Shown here: one piece after another, positions 7,964-16,356 of the stretch
Numbering within the stretch: position 1 is the stretch's first letter
How the letters are laid out: the number at the start of each line of letters is the position of its first letter
From: Allobosea psychrotolerans
GTDB taxonomy: Bacteria; Pseudomonadota; Alphaproteobacteria; Rhizobiales; Beijerinckiaceae
Direction: 5' to 3'
Assembly: GCF_002917105.1 (NCBI RefSeq)
Contig: NZ_PQFZ01000015.1
Location: 97,904 to 161,903, forward strand
DNA length: 64,000 bases
Notes under the pieces: model-generated
What the model was told of the DNA's origin: nothing
Database searches by the model: none
The model's input: the letters and a program-made list of their open reading frames with translations, nothing else
Made by a program: the position numbers and the translations under genes

Positions 7964-9190
7964 TCAGCCCGGCCCGGCTCCTTGCGTCGCAAGATAGACC
8001 GCGTAGATCGACTGGCTCGCGGCCATGAACAGCCGGTTGCGCTTGGGGCCGCCGAAGCAGATGTTGCCGCAGACCTCCGGCAGCCTGATCCGGCCGATCA
8101 CCTTGCCGGCCGGGTTGAACACCGTGACGCCGTTATAACCGACATTGCGCCCGGCATTGGACGAGGCCCAGAGATTGCCCTCGACATCGCAGCGCAAGCC
8201 GTCCGGCCCGCAATTGATGCCGTCGATCATGCAATCGGCGAAGAGCTTCTGGTTCGAGAGCTTGTTGTCGGCGCCGACATCGAAGACATGGATGTCGCCC
8301 TTACCGCCCGGCCCGGTGTCGCCCGGTCCCTTGCCGGTCGAGGCGATGTAGAGCTTCTTGAAATCGGGCGAGAAGCACAGGCCGTTGGGGTCGGGCACCT
8401 GCTGCTCGGTGGCGACGATGTCGAGGCGCCCGCTCGGGTCGAGCCGGTAGGTGTTGGTCGGCAATTCGCGCTTCGCCAGCCCGATGCCGGGCAACTGGCC
8501 AAGCCGCGGATTGATCTTGCCATTGGCGTTGCTCGGGCCGCCGGCGGCGTCCGGTGCGCCCTCATAGAGCTGGCCGCCATAGGGCGGGTCGGTGAACCAG
8601 TAGCTGCCGTCGGGATGGGCTGCGATATCATTGGGCGAGTTCAGCTTCTTGCCCTGGAAACTGTCGGCGAGCACGGTCGCAGAACCGTCGAGCTCATAGC
8701 GCACGACGCGGCGGTTGAGATGCTCGCAGGAGAGCTGCCGGCCCTGGAAGTCGAAGCTGTTGCCGTTGCTGTTGCCGGAGGGCGCGCGGAAGACGCTGAC
8801 ATGGCCGTCATCCTCGATCCAGCGCATCTGGCGGTTGCGCGGGATGTCGCTCCAGACCAGATATTGCCCCTGTGCGTTCCAGGCCGGCCCCTCGACCCAG
8901 AGCCCGCCGGTCCAGAGCCGCTGGATCGCGGCGTTGGGCTGGGCCAGGCCATTGAAGGACGGGTCGACTGCGATGATGTCGGGATCCCAGAAATAGGTCG
9001 TCGGCTGGCCGCGCCGGCTGAAATCGCGCGGCGGGTTGGTGATGGTTGTCGGTGGTGCGGCGGGGCTGGCGGCGGTCTGCGCCAGAACGGGGCCAGCGGC
9101 CGCGGCGAGTACGCCGGCACTGGCCGCCCTGATCAGGGCTCGCCGCGAAAGCGCGCCTTGCGGAGATCTCGCTTCATAGGAGTCCGTCAT
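7964..9190 (-). CDS. Tat-exported SMP-30/gluconolactonase-like beta-propeller
   Basis: A 408-residue periplasmic protein of the SMP-30/gluconolactonase/LRE superfamily, calcium-dependent lactonase-type beta-propellers. The N-terminus has a twin-arginine signal (SRRALIRA at residues 15-22, then a hydrophobic stretch ending AAAAGPVLAQ). Family motifs follow: WVEGPAWNAQGQYLVWSD, SCEHLNRRVVRYE, LNSPNDIAAHPDGSYWFTDP, DPNGLCFSPDFKKLYI and GPDGLRCDVEGNLW. GAGGGAGG lies just before two adjacent ATGs; the second, at 9190, has better spacing. The substrate, probably a sugar or aldonate lactone, is not determined. It is monocistronic. Confidence 0.9.
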   Translation of the reverse strand: MTDSYEARSPQGALSRRALIRAASAGVLAAAAGPVLAQTAASPAAPPTTITNPPRDFSRRGQPTTYFWDPDIIAVDPSFNGLAQPNAAIQRLWTGGLWVEGPAWNAQGQYLVWSDIPRNRQMRWIEDDGHVSVFRAPSGNSNGNSFDFQGRQLSCEHLNRRVVRYELDGSATVLADSFQGKKLNSPNDIAAHPDGSYWFTDPPYGGQLYEGAPDAAGGPSNANGKINPRLGQLPGIGLAKRELPTNTYRLDPSGRLDIVATEQQVPDPNGLCFSPDFKKLYIASTGKGPGDTGPGGKGDIHVFDVGADNKLSNQKLFADCMIDGINCGPDGLRCDVEGNLWASSNAGRNVGYNGVTVFNPAGKVIGRIRLPEVCGNICFGGPKRNRLFMAASQSIYAVYLATQGAGPG

Positions 9191-9578
9191 CATAACCTCC
9201 CTCAATTTTTATTGATTGAAACGATTTAGTCCGGGTGCTGCATGCCATCTCCGGGGTGTCTCTGATCCTTTCCTGTGATGGGTTGCAGCGGCGTCGGTTC
9301 CAGGAGCTTAGAGCATCGCTCCTGCGAAAAACCAGTGTCCGTTTTTTCACATCCGGCTCTCGGACGCGGCCTCAGGATCGGCCGCGCCGTCGCGCTCGGT
9401 CGAGTCCCGTGGCAGCGGGGCTGCCTTGCCGCAGCCGCATGGGAGGAGACTCGTTCCGGTCCGGCTCTTGCTTGTCCCGCTCCTGTCCTGCCTTGGCATG
9501 CCGGCCCTGCCGCAGGCGCCTTGCCGTCGCAGGCGAAATCGCCCACAGGATGCGCCTCGAATTCACCGGGCTCATCCC
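9191..9578. other. divergent intergenic region, no supported gene
   Basis: About 390 bases between the SMP-30 gene and tauE. An AT-rich stretch near 9205-9230 (TTTTTATTGATTGAAACGA) is the likely minus-strand promoter. An imperfect palindrome at about 9309-9360 (AGAGCATCG ... CGGCTCT) resembles the short AGAGC-type repeats elsewhere in the window. Open frames across the region look non-coding. Confidence 0.5.
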
Positions 9579-10412
9579 ATGTTTGCTGGAATACCGATCG
9601 GCGACCTCGCCTTCCTCGCCGTCTCGCTCGTCGTCGCAGGCGCCTTCACAGGCGTGCTCGCAGGCCTTTTCGGCGTCGGTGGCGGCGCGGTCATCGTGCC
9701 GGTGCTCTACGAGGTCTTCCGCGTCATCGGCGTGCCCGAAGAGGTGCGCATGCCGCTTTGCGTCGGCACCTCGCTCGCCATCATCATCCCGACCTCGATC
9801 CGCTCCTTCAACGCCCATCGCGCCAAGGGGCTGGTCGATCTCGACATTCTCAAGGTCTGGGCGGTTCCGGTCGTGCTCGGCGTCCTCCTCGGCAGCTATG
9901 TCGCCCGCTTCGCGCCGCCTGATCTGTTCAAGATCGTCTTCGTCGTCGTCGCGGTCGCCAGCGCCATGCGCCTGCTCTTCGCCTCGGATCGCTGGCAGCT
10001 CGGCTCCGAGATGCCGGGCAGGCCGCTGATGACGGTCTATGGCGGCATCATCGGCGTGCTCTCGGCCCTGATGGGCATTGGCGGCGGCCAGTTGTCGAGC
10101 CTGTTCATGACCTTCTATGGCCGCCCGATCCACCAGGCCGTCGCGACCTCCTCGGGGCTGGGCGTGCTGATCTCGATCCCTGGCGCGCTCGGCTTCATCT
10201 ATGCCGGCTGGCCGAAGATGAACCTCCTGCCGCCGCTCTCGCTCGGCTATGTCTCCTTCATCGGCTTCCTGCTCTTCATCCCGACCTCGATCTGGACGGC
10301 CCCGATCGGCGCGCGCCTGGCGCATAGGCTCTCGAAGCGCAAGCTGGAGGTGGCCTTCGGGCTGTTCCTGCTGGTCATCGCCGCGCGCTTCCTCTGGTCG
10401 CTGCTTGCCTGA
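9579..10412 (+). CDS. TauE/SafE family sulfite/sulfonate exporter
   Basis: A 277-residue integral membrane protein of the TauE/SafE (TSUP) family with about eight spans. Each half begins with the family's glycine-rich segment: AGAFTGVLAGLFGVGGGAVIVPVL in the first (about residues 16-39, shown in two parts) and GVLSALMGIGGGQL in the second. The start at 9579 gives a normal N-terminus directly before span 1; upstream in-frame sequence is arginine-rich and unlikely to be coding. Family members export sulfite, sulfoacetate or related organosulfur anions; the substrate here is not evident. A GNAT gene follows. Confidence 0.88.
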   Translation: MFAGIPIGDLAFLAVSLVVAGAFTGVLAGLFGVGGGAVIVPVLYEVFRVIGVPEEVRMPLCVGTSLAIIIPTSIRSFNAHRAKGLVDLDILKVWAVPVVLGVLLGSYVARFAPPDLFKIVFVVVAVASAMRLLFASDRWQLGSEMPGRPLMTVYGGIIGVLSALMGIGGGQLSSLFMTFYGRPIHQAVATSSGLGVLISIPGALGFIYAGWPKMNLLPPLSLGYVSFIGFLLFIPTSIWTAPIGARLAHRLSKRKLEVAFGLFLLVIAARFLWSLLA

Positions 10413-10424
10413 AGGGGGCAAGTT

Positions 10425-10478
10425 ATGGAGGAAGCCAAGTGATGGAGGGAGGCAAGTGATGGAGGGAGGCAAGTGATG
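10425..10478 (+). promoter_or_regulatory. chain of three 5-codon mini-ORFs joined by TGATG overlaps
   Basis: A 17-base unit is repeated three times. Read from each ATG it encodes M-E-E-A-K-stop (10425-10442), M-E-G-G-K-stop (10442-10459) and M-E-G-G-K-stop (10459-10476). Each TGA shares its A with the next ATG, and the last TGA overlaps the GNAT start at 10476. The GGAGGGAGG inside the last two units is itself a Shine-Dalgarno sequence for the next start. A degenerate fourth unit (GGGGGCAAGTT) precedes the first ATG. Confidence 0.75.
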
Positions 10479-10976
10479 GCTGCTCAGACCCGGCACATTC
10501 GCATTCGCCATCTCACGGAGGCCGACCATTCGGCGCTGGTGGCTCTGATGGTCGAGATGCAGGGGCATTATCGCGTGCCGTGCCCGGAGCCGGCGCAGAT
10601 CCTGGCCGGCATCGCGGCGCCGCCGGCCGGCGTCGAGATCCTGATCGCCGAGGATGGGGCGGCGCTGCTCGGCTTCGCCGCGGCGGCGGCGATCTATCCC
10701 GGGCCCGGCCTGACCTCGGGCTTCTTCCTGAAGGAGCTTTACGTGGCGCGTGAGGCACGTGGCGCCGGCATCGGCCGCGCCCTGATGCGTGCCCTTGCCG
10801 ACCTCGCCTTGGTGCGCGGCCATAAGCGTCTCGACTGGACGGCGGACGCCGCCAATCCCGAATTGCTGCGCTTCTATGAGAGCCTCGGCGCGGTCGCGCA
10901 GCGGGAGAAGATCTTCTACCGGCTGGCGGGCGAGGCGCTCGTCGCGACGGCCCGCAGCGCCACTCCGCAGGATTGA
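10476..10976 (+). CDS. GNAT family N-acetyltransferase
   Basis: A 166-residue acetyl-CoA-dependent acetyltransferase. The GNAT core is visible: IRHLTEADHSALVALMVEM at the N-terminus, FFLKELYVAREARGAGIGRALM with the acetyl-CoA pyrophosphate loop (ARGAGIG), and ANPELLRFYESLGAV near the C-terminus. The acceptor substrate is unknown. The start follows AGGGAGG with a 6-base spacer. It lies 64 bases after tauE and is preceded by the unusual mini-ORF chain, so its translation may depend on termination and reinitiation. Confidence 0.9.
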   Translation: MAAQTRHIRIRHLTEADHSALVALMVEMQGHYRVPCPEPAQILAGIAAPPAGVEILIAEDGAALLGFAAAAAIYPGPGLTSGFFLKELYVAREARGAGIGRALMRALADLALVRGHKRLDWTADAANPELLRFYESLGAVAQREKIFYRLAGEALVATARSATPQD

Positions 10977-10980
10977 GCGG

Positions 10981-11157
10981 TCAGCTTCGCTGCGCCCGCA
11001 TGCGCTCCGGCAGAAGCGCCATCACCGCCAGCCGCTGCGCCTCGCTCATGCCGGCCCATTGCGCGATTTCCTTGAGCGTCCGGCCGCAGCCCTGGCAGAG
11101 CTTGCTGGCGGGGTCGATCACGCAGATCTTGACGCAGGGGCTCGACGCGGTGGTCAC
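10981..11157 (-). CDS. DUF1289 family small Cys-rich protein
   Basis: A 58-residue protein with the DUF1289 pattern: SPCVKICVIDP, LCQGCGRTLKEI and WAGMSEAQRLAVMALLPER. Cysteines 8, 12, 21 and 24 could bind zinc or an Fe-S cluster; the family function is not established. It starts with GTG at 11157, overlapping the cobS stop by GTGA, so it is translationally coupled to cobS. DUF1289 genes are often found beside cobalamin or tRNA-modification genes in Alphaproteobacteria. It ends 4 bases from the convergent GNAT gene. Confidence 0.87.
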   Translation of the reverse strand: MTTASSPCVKICVIDPASKLCQGCGRTLKEIAQWAGMSEAQRLAVMALLPERMRAQRS

Positions 11158-12026
11158 GGCTTGGCGGCTCCCAGCATGAGCGCGAAGCCGAGATAGATCG
11201 CGATCTCGGAGAGCTGCTGCATCGCGCCGACGATATCGCCGGTCTGACCGCCGATCAGGCGGCGGCAGAGCCGCTTGAGTATCGTCCCGGTGCCGAAGCT
11301 CAGGAACAGGCCGAGGGCCAGGCCGAAGGGGGGCAGGGAAAGCGTGTTGTCGAGGGCGATCGCGAAGGCCGCCGACAGACAAAATGCGATCAGGGCTGTG
11401 CGCCCCGTCGGCCGGCCGACCGCCACCGATGCGCCCTCCCTACGCGCCGGTTTCTCGGTCGCGAGCAGATAGATGCCCTCCGCCCGGGACCAGGGCGCGG
11501 CGATGAGGACGGCGCCGGCCGCAGCCCAGGGGCCGGCCGCCGCCAGGATCGCGGCCAGCGTCGTGACGCGCAGCAGCAGCGACAATCCCAGCGCCATCAC
11601 GCCGAAGCTGCCGACGCGGCTGTCCTTCATGATCTCCAGGCGCCGTTCCGGGGTATGTCCGCCGAACAGCCCATCAGTGGCGTCGGCGAGACCGTCCTCA
11701 TGGAAGGCCCCGGTGGCGAGCACGAGCGCGCTGACGGCAAGCACGGCTGACAGCGTCGGGTTGATGCCGGCAAGGCCCGCCCCCAGCAGGATCAGCGCCG
11801 CCGGCAGCGCGATGAGGAGGGCGGCGAGCGGCAAGGCGCGCGGCACCAGCCGGAAATCCGGCATGGCGTGGACCTCGCCTTCGCTCGCCAGGCGCGGAAA
11901 CGGCAGCCGCGAATAGAAGCGCACGCAGATCGCGGTCGCCGCCAGCCAGCCCGGCCAAATCGGCTCGTCCTCAAATGACGGCTCGCCTTGCCCCGCATTT
12001 GCGCTCTCGGCCTGCGTTTCGCTCAT
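11154..12026 (-). CDS. cobS: adenosylcobinamide-GDP ribazoletransferase
   Basis: CobS (called CobV in Pseudomonas-type nomenclature) is the membrane enzyme that joins adenosylcobinamide-GDP with alpha-ribazole to make adenosylcobalamin, or its 5'-phosphate form. The 290-residue protein has the catalytic acidic motif FHEDGLADATDGLFGG at residues 108-123, followed by ERRLEIMKDSRVGSFG, and about six hydrophobic spans. A soluble N-terminal extension of about 25 residues is present. It is divergent from cobT, which supplies the alpha-ribazole phosphate. No cobalamin riboswitch is visible in the 115-base gap between them. Confidence 0.94.
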   Translation of the reverse strand: MSETQAESANAGQGEPSFEDEPIWPGWLAATAICVRFYSRLPFPRLASEGEVHAMPDFRLVPRALPLAALLIALPAALILLGAGLAGINPTLSAVLAVSALVLATGAFHEDGLADATDGLFGGHTPERRLEIMKDSRVGSFGVMALGLSLLLRVTTLAAILAAAGPWAAAGAVLIAAPWSRAEGIYLLATEKPARREGASVAVGRPTGRTALIAFCLSAAFAIALDNTLSLPPFGLALGLFLSFGTGTILKRLCRRLIGGQTGDIVGAMQQLSEIAIYLGFALMLGAAKP

Positions 12027-12141
12027 GCGGTCTCGTCGTCCTCGATTGTCTTCATGCGCCCGAGCCTATAGCAGCAGCGGCGAGCCGGCCGCCATGGCGA
12101 AGCGCCCGGTGCCCATCTCCGCATCGCCCGACGAGACGCCC

Positions 12142-13173
12142 ATGCCCGCTTCCGGCTTGCCCTTCGACGATATCCGTCAGCTCATTGCCGCCATGCCCGG
12201 CCCCGACATGGCCGCGGCCAATGCGGTGCGGGCTCGCGACAAGGAACTGACCAAGCCGGCCGGCAGCCTCGGCCGCATGGAGGAGATCGCCGAATGGCTC
12301 GCCGCCTGGCAGGCCAAGCCGATCCCGCGCGTCGACCGGCCGCTGGTCTGCGTCTTCGCCGGCAATCACGGCGTCGTGGCCCAGGGCGTCTCCGCCTTTC
12401 CGCAGGCGGTCACGCGTCAGATGCTGGAGAATTTCGCCGCCGGCGGCGCGGCGATCAACCAGATCTGCGCGGCCTTCGATATCGGCTTCAAGGTCTTCGA
12501 TCTCGCGCTCGACCTGCCGACCGGCGATTTCACGCAAGGCGACGCGCTCGACGAGCGCGCCTGTGTCGCCACCATGGCCTTCGGCATGGAGGCGCTCGCG
12601 GGCGGGGCTGATCTGCTTTGCCTCGGCGAGATGGGCATCGGCAACACCACCTCCGCAGCCGCGATCTATGCCGCGCTCTATGGCGGCGATGCCGCGATCT
12701 GGTGCGGCCGCGGCACCGGTGTCGACGACGCCGGCCTGAAGCGCAAGGTCGCCGCCGTCGAGGCGGGGCTTGCCCTGCACGCGGCCCATCTGCGCGACCC
12801 GCTCGAGGTCCTGCGCCGCTTCGGCGGGCGCGAGATCGCGGCGATCTGCGGCGCCATCATCGCCGCGCGCTCGCAGCGCATCCCGGTCATTCTCGACGGC
12901 TATGTCGTCACCGCCGCCGCCGCGATCCTGCACGCGCTGGAGCCGTCATCGATCGACCATTGCCTCGCCGGCCATCTCTCGGCCGAGGGCGCGCATGCGC
13001 AGGTCCTGGCCCGACTCGGCAAGCAGCCGCTGCTGGCGCTCGACATGCGGCTGGGCGAGGGCACCGGGGCAGCGCTTGCCGCTTCGCTGGTCAAGGCCGC
13101 CGCCGCGATCCATTCCGGCATGGCGACCTTCGCTCAGGCCGGTGTGGCGGGGAAGGGGGCGGCGGAGGCCTGA
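12142..13173 (+). CDS. cobT: nicotinate-nucleotide:dimethylbenzimidazole phosphoribosyltransferase
   Basis: CobT (CobU in Pseudomonas-type nomenclature) transfers phosphoribose from nicotinate mononucleotide to 5,6-dimethylbenzimidazole, giving alpha-ribazole phosphate for the lower loop of cobalamin. The 343-residue protein shows ELTKPAGSLGRMEEIAEWLA, VCVFAGNHGVVAQGVSAFP, LCLGEMGIGNTTSAAAI and the C-terminal MRLGEGTGAALA with the catalytic-base Glu. The ATG at 12142 is preferred because homologues begin M-x-SGLPFDD; an ATG at 12094 would add 16 residues. Divergent partner of cobS. Confidence 0.93.
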   Translation: MPASGLPFDDIRQLIAAMPGPDMAAANAVRARDKELTKPAGSLGRMEEIAEWLAAWQAKPIPRVDRPLVCVFAGNHGVVAQGVSAFPQAVTRQMLENFAAGGAAINQICAAFDIGFKVFDLALDLPTGDFTQGDALDERACVATMAFGMEALAGGADLLCLGEMGIGNTTSAAAIYAALYGGDAAIWCGRGTGVDDAGLKRKVAAVEAGLALHAAHLRDPLEVLRRFGGREIAAICGAIIAARSQRIPVILDGYVVTAAAAILHALEPSSIDHCLAGHLSAEGAHAQVLARLGKQPLLALDMRLGEGTGAALAASLVKAAAAIHSGMATFAQAGVAGKGAAEA

Positions 13174-13180
13174 GCCCTCG

Positions 13181-14080
13181 TCAGGCTTCGCCCTGGCTGC
13201 TCTCGTCGCCGCCTTGCGTCAGCGCCTGCCGCAGGAAGTCGCAGAGCGCCCGCATCGCGGGGCTGGCGCGGCCAGGCGCCATGTGCAGCGCGATCTCGGA
13301 GGCCGGCAGGGCCGGCAAACCATCGGCCGCGCCGAGCAGTCGCAGGCCCGGCCGCGCCGTGCCGGCCTTGACGATGGTCACGGCGGCGCCCGAGGCCGCC
13401 ATGGCCTCGACCGCGCCGATGCTGGAACTGCTGAACAGGATGCGCCAGCTCAGCCCCGCCGCGTTCAGGGCGGCGAGCCCCCATTCCCGGTACATGTTGG
13501 GCGCGCTGAGCAGGGCAAGCTTGAGGGGCTCCTCCAGAGACAGGCCATGTTCTCGAGACAGATCATGCCGGTCCGAGCAGGCCCAGACGGTGCGTTCGCT
13601 GCGCAGCACCTCGCCGCGCCCGTCGCCCTGCTTCTGGGTGGTGAGGACGAGATCGAACTCTTCGCCGAGCCTGGTCAGCAGGTCGCGGGTGAAACCGGTC
13701 GTGACCTCGAGCTCGACATCGGGATGGGAGCGCACGAAGCGGGCGAGGGTCTCCGGCAGCACGATCGTGGCGTAGTCGTCCATCACCGCCAGCCGCACCG
13801 GCCCGCTCACGCTCTGCGCATCGGCGACGTCGAGCGCCTCGTCATGCAAGGCCACGATGCGGCGCGCATAACCCAGGAAATCCTCGCCGGCGCGCGTCAG
13901 CGCCACCTCATGGGGCGAGCGCTGCAGCAAGGTGTGGCCGACCAGCTCCTCCAGCCGGCGCACCTGCGAGCTGATCGTCGACTGGCTGCGGAACAGCGCT
14001 GCCGCCGCCCGCGTAAAACTGCCCTTCTCGGCGATGGTCACGAGGCAGCGCATCAGGTCGATGTCGATATTGCGGATCAT
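13181..14080 (-). CDS. LysR family transcriptional regulator
   Basis: A 299-residue LysR regulator. The winged-helix domain occupies the first 60 residues (IDLMRCLVTIAEKGSFTRAA, SQSTISSQVRRLEELVGHTL), followed by the periplasmic-binding-protein-like effector domain (SGPVRLAVMDDYATIVLPET). The start at 14080 gives the normal N-terminus. It is convergent with cobT, the stops being 7 bases apart, and divergent from ilvD 340 bases away. Its target is not evident; the repeats between it and ilvD make a shared promoter less likely. Confidence 0.9.
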   Translation of the reverse strand: MIRNIDIDLMRCLVTIAEKGSFTRAAAALFRSQSTISSQVRRLEELVGHTLLQRSPHEVALTRAGEDFLGYARRIVALHDEALDVADAQSVSGPVRLAVMDDYATIVLPETLARFVRSHPDVELEVTTGFTRDLLTRLGEEFDLVLTTQKQGDGRGEVLRSERTVWACSDRHDLSREHGLSLEEPLKLALLSAPNMYREWGLAALNAAGLSWRILFSSSSIGAVEAMAASGAAVTIVKAGTARPGLRLLGAADGLPALPASEIALHMAPGRASPAMRALCDFLRQALTQGGDESSQGEA

Positions 14081-14162
14081 GCGGTGTCTTTCGGACGCGC
14101 CTGCCGTCGAGATCGCCGGCCATGCCCCGTTATGCCAACTCCGGCGAGCCGTCTCCAGCTGG

Positions 14163-14225
14163 AGCAATTTGCTTAAACGCGTTTTCTTCACGCGAGCCGG
14201 TATCCACTTCGCTCGAAAACGCTCT
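14163..14225. repeat. short palindromic repeat family D, copy 1
   Basis: Contains CGCGTTTTCTTCACGCG and CCACTTCGCTCGAAAACGCTCT, the reverse complement of the unit found twice at 27133-27234 (AGAGC, TTTTCGAGCGAAGTGGA, then TTCGCGTGAAGAAAA). It lies in the lysR-ilvD gap. Confidence 0.75.
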
Positions 14226-14306
14226 TTCTGCGACAGCGGCTTGCGATCGGCCGCGCCGATCCTGGAAATCGAAGAATTCAATTTTGCCGGCGGCGGCGCA
14301 GCCGCT

Positions 14307-14357
14307 AGAGCAGGATGCGAAAACGTGGGGACCGGTTTTTTGTGTCGATCCTGCTCT
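14307..14357. repeat. short palindromic repeat family F, copy 1
   Basis: AGAGCAGGAT at one end and ATCCTGCTCT at the other form perfect 10-bp arms about 50 bases apart, with GCGAAAACGTGGGGACCGG between. A second copy is at 56357. Together with the family D copy it fills most of the 14081-14419 gap; nothing else is evident there except the ilvD leader. Confidence 0.8.
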
Positions 14358-14419
14358 CCCTCTCTGGTGAGTGCCGGCGATATTCTGACGTCCAGTCTCC
14401 CGGGCGGAGAGGGTGAACC

Positions 14420-16261
14420 ATGCCGAAGCTGAGATCCGACACCACCACCAAGGGCCGCAACATGGCCGGCGCGCGCGGCCTCTGGCGCGCCACCGGCATG
14501 AAGGACTCAGATTTCGGCAAGCCGATCATCGCCGTGGTCAACTCCTTCACCCAGTTCGTGCCCGGCCATGTCCATCTCAAGGATCTCGGCCAGCTCGTCG
14601 CCCGCGAGATCGAACAGGCCGGCGGCGTCGCCAAGGAGTTCAACACCATCGCGGTCGATGACGGCATCGCCATGGGCCATGACGGCATGCTCTACAGCCT
14701 GCCCTCGCGCGAGATCATCGCCGACAGCGTCGAGTACATGGTCAACGCCCATTGCGCCGACGCGATGGTCTGCATCTCGAACTGCGACAAGATCACGCCC
14801 GGCATGCTGATGGCGGCGATGCGGCTCAACATCCCCACCGTCTTCGTCTCCGGCGGGCCGATGGAAGCGGGCAAATACATCGCCGAGGGCGTGCTCAAGA
14901 AAGTCGACCTCGTCGATGCGATGGTGGCTGCCGCCGACAGCAAATATTCCGACAGCGAAGTCGATGTGATCGAGCGCTCCGCCTGCCCGACCTGCGGCTC
15001 CTGCTCGGGCATGTTCACCGCCAATTCGATGAACTGCCTCACCGAGGCGCTGGGGCTGGCGCTGCCGGGCAACGGCTCGGTGCTGGCGACGCATGCCGAC
15101 CGCAAGCGCCTCTTCGTCGAGGCGGGGCACCTGATCGTCGACATCGCCCGGCGCTGGTACGAGCAGGATGATGCGAGCGTGCTGCCGCGCAATGTCGCGA
15201 GCTTCAAGGCCTTCGAGAACGCGATGACGCTCGACATCGCCATGGGCGGCTCGACCAATACGGTGCTGCATCTGCTCGCCGCCGCCCATGAGGCCGAGAT
15301 CGCTTTCACCATGGCCGATATCGACCGGTTGTCGCGGCGTGTGCCGGTGCTGTGCAAGGTCGCGCCTTCGGTCGCCAACGTCCATATGGAGGATGTCCAC
15401 CGCGCCGGCGGCATCATGGCGATCCTCGGCGAGCTCGATCGCGCCGGGCTGATCGACACCTCGCTGCCGACGGTCCATGCGGCGACGATGGCGGAAGCCC
15501 TGTCGCGCTGGGACATCACGCGGACGCAAAGCGAGGCGGTGAAGAGCTTCTACAGCGCAGCCCCCGGCGGTGTGCCGACGCAGGTCGCCTTCAGCCAGGA
15601 GCGCCGCTTCGAGGAACTCGATCTCGATCGCGCCGGCGGCGTGATCCGCGACAAGGATCATGCCCATTCCAGGGATGGCGGGCTCGCCGTGCTGTCCGGG
15701 AACATCGCGCTCGACGGTTGCATCGTGAAGACGGCCGGCGTCGACGCCTCGATCCTGAGCTTCTCCGGGCCGGCGGTGATCTTCGAGAGCCAGGACGCCG
15801 CCGTCGAGGGCATCCTCAACCGCAAGGTTAGGGAAGGCGACGTCGTCGTCATTCGCTATGAGGGGCCGCGCGGCGGGCCGGGCATGCAGGAAATGCTTTA
15901 TCCGACGAGCTATCTGAAATCGAAGGGGCTCGGCAAGGCCTGCGCGCTGGTCACCGATGGGCGCTTCTCGGGCGGCTCGTCGGGCCTCTCGATCGGCCAT
16001 GTCTCGCCTGAAGCGGCAGAAGGGGGCGCGATCGGCCTGGTCGAGAATGGCGACATCATCGCCATCGATATCCCCAACCGCGGCATCAGCCTGCAGGTCT
16101 CGGAGGAGGAGCTGGCGCGCCGGCGTGCCGCGATGGAGGCCAAGGGCAAGGACGCCTGGAAGCCCGCCGCGCCGCGCAAGCGCAAGATCACGACCGCGCT
16201 CAAGGCCTATGCCGCGATGACGACGAGCGCTGCCAAAGGCGCAGTCCGGGTCGTGGACTGA
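14420..16261 (+). CDS. ilvD: dihydroxy-acid dehydratase
   Basis: IlvD dehydrates 2,3-dihydroxy-3-methylbutanoate and its isoleucine-pathway analogue to the 2-oxoacids. The 613-residue length matches the E. coli enzyme. Fe-S ligands are Cys 122 in SNCDKITPGMLMA and Cys 195 in TCGSCSGMFTANSMNC; the segment NSFTQFVPGH at 41-50 has no Cys, as in the E. coli-type, oxygen-sensitive [4Fe-4S] branch. The C-terminal swivel domain has GPRGGPGMQEML and TDGRFSGGSSG. It is monocistronic, ending at an inverted repeat before the convergent kinase gene. Confidence 0.96.
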   Translation: MPKLRSDTTTKGRNMAGARGLWRATGMKDSDFGKPIIAVVNSFTQFVPGHVHLKDLGQLVAREIEQAGGVAKEFNTIAVDDGIAMGHDGMLYSLPSREIIADSVEYMVNAHCADAMVCISNCDKITPGMLMAAMRLNIPTVFVSGGPMEAGKYIAEGVLKKVDLVDAMVAAADSKYSDSEVDVIERSACPTCGSCSGMFTANSMNCLTEALGLALPGNGSVLATHADRKRLFVEAGHLIVDIARRWYEQDDASVLPRNVASFKAFENAMTLDIAMGGSTNTVLHLLAAAHEAEIAFTMADIDRLSRRVPVLCKVAPSVANVHMEDVHRAGGIMAILGELDRAGLIDTSLPTVHAATMAEALSRWDITRTQSEAVKSFYSAAPGGVPTQVAFSQERRFEELDLDRAGGVIRDKDHAHSRDGGLAVLSGNIALDGCIVKTAGVDASILSFSGPAVIFESQDAAVEGILNRKVREGDVVVIRYEGPRGGPGMQEMLYPTSYLKSKGLGKACALVTDGRFSGGSSGLSIGHVSPEAAEGGAIGLVENGDIIAIDIPNRGISLQVSEEELARRRAAMEAKGKDAWKPAAPRKRKITTALKAYAAMTTSAAKGAVRVVD

Positions 16262-16268
16262 ATGTGGG

Positions 16269-16347
16269 GGCGAATGGCGAAATAGCGAATAGCGAGTGGT
16301 GAGTAGCGAGTAGAGCCACTCTCACCATTCGCTATTCGCCATTCGCC
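16269..16347. terminator. inverted repeat between convergent ilvD and kinase genes
   Basis: The arm at 16269-16290 (GGCGAATGGCG, A, ATAGCGAAT) pairs with 16327-16347 (ATTCGCTATT, CGCCATTCGCC) with a single bulged A. The loop repeats GCGAGT-type words (GCGAATAGCGAGTGGTGAGT). It fills the whole 95-base gap and probably acts as a bidirectional stem-loop terminator. Confidence 0.65.
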
Positions 16348-16356
16348 ACTCGCCTT

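Noticed and set aside
12027..12141. Cobalamin riboswitch between cobS and cobT
   Set aside because: The gap is only 115 bases and shows no B12-box-like conserved core.
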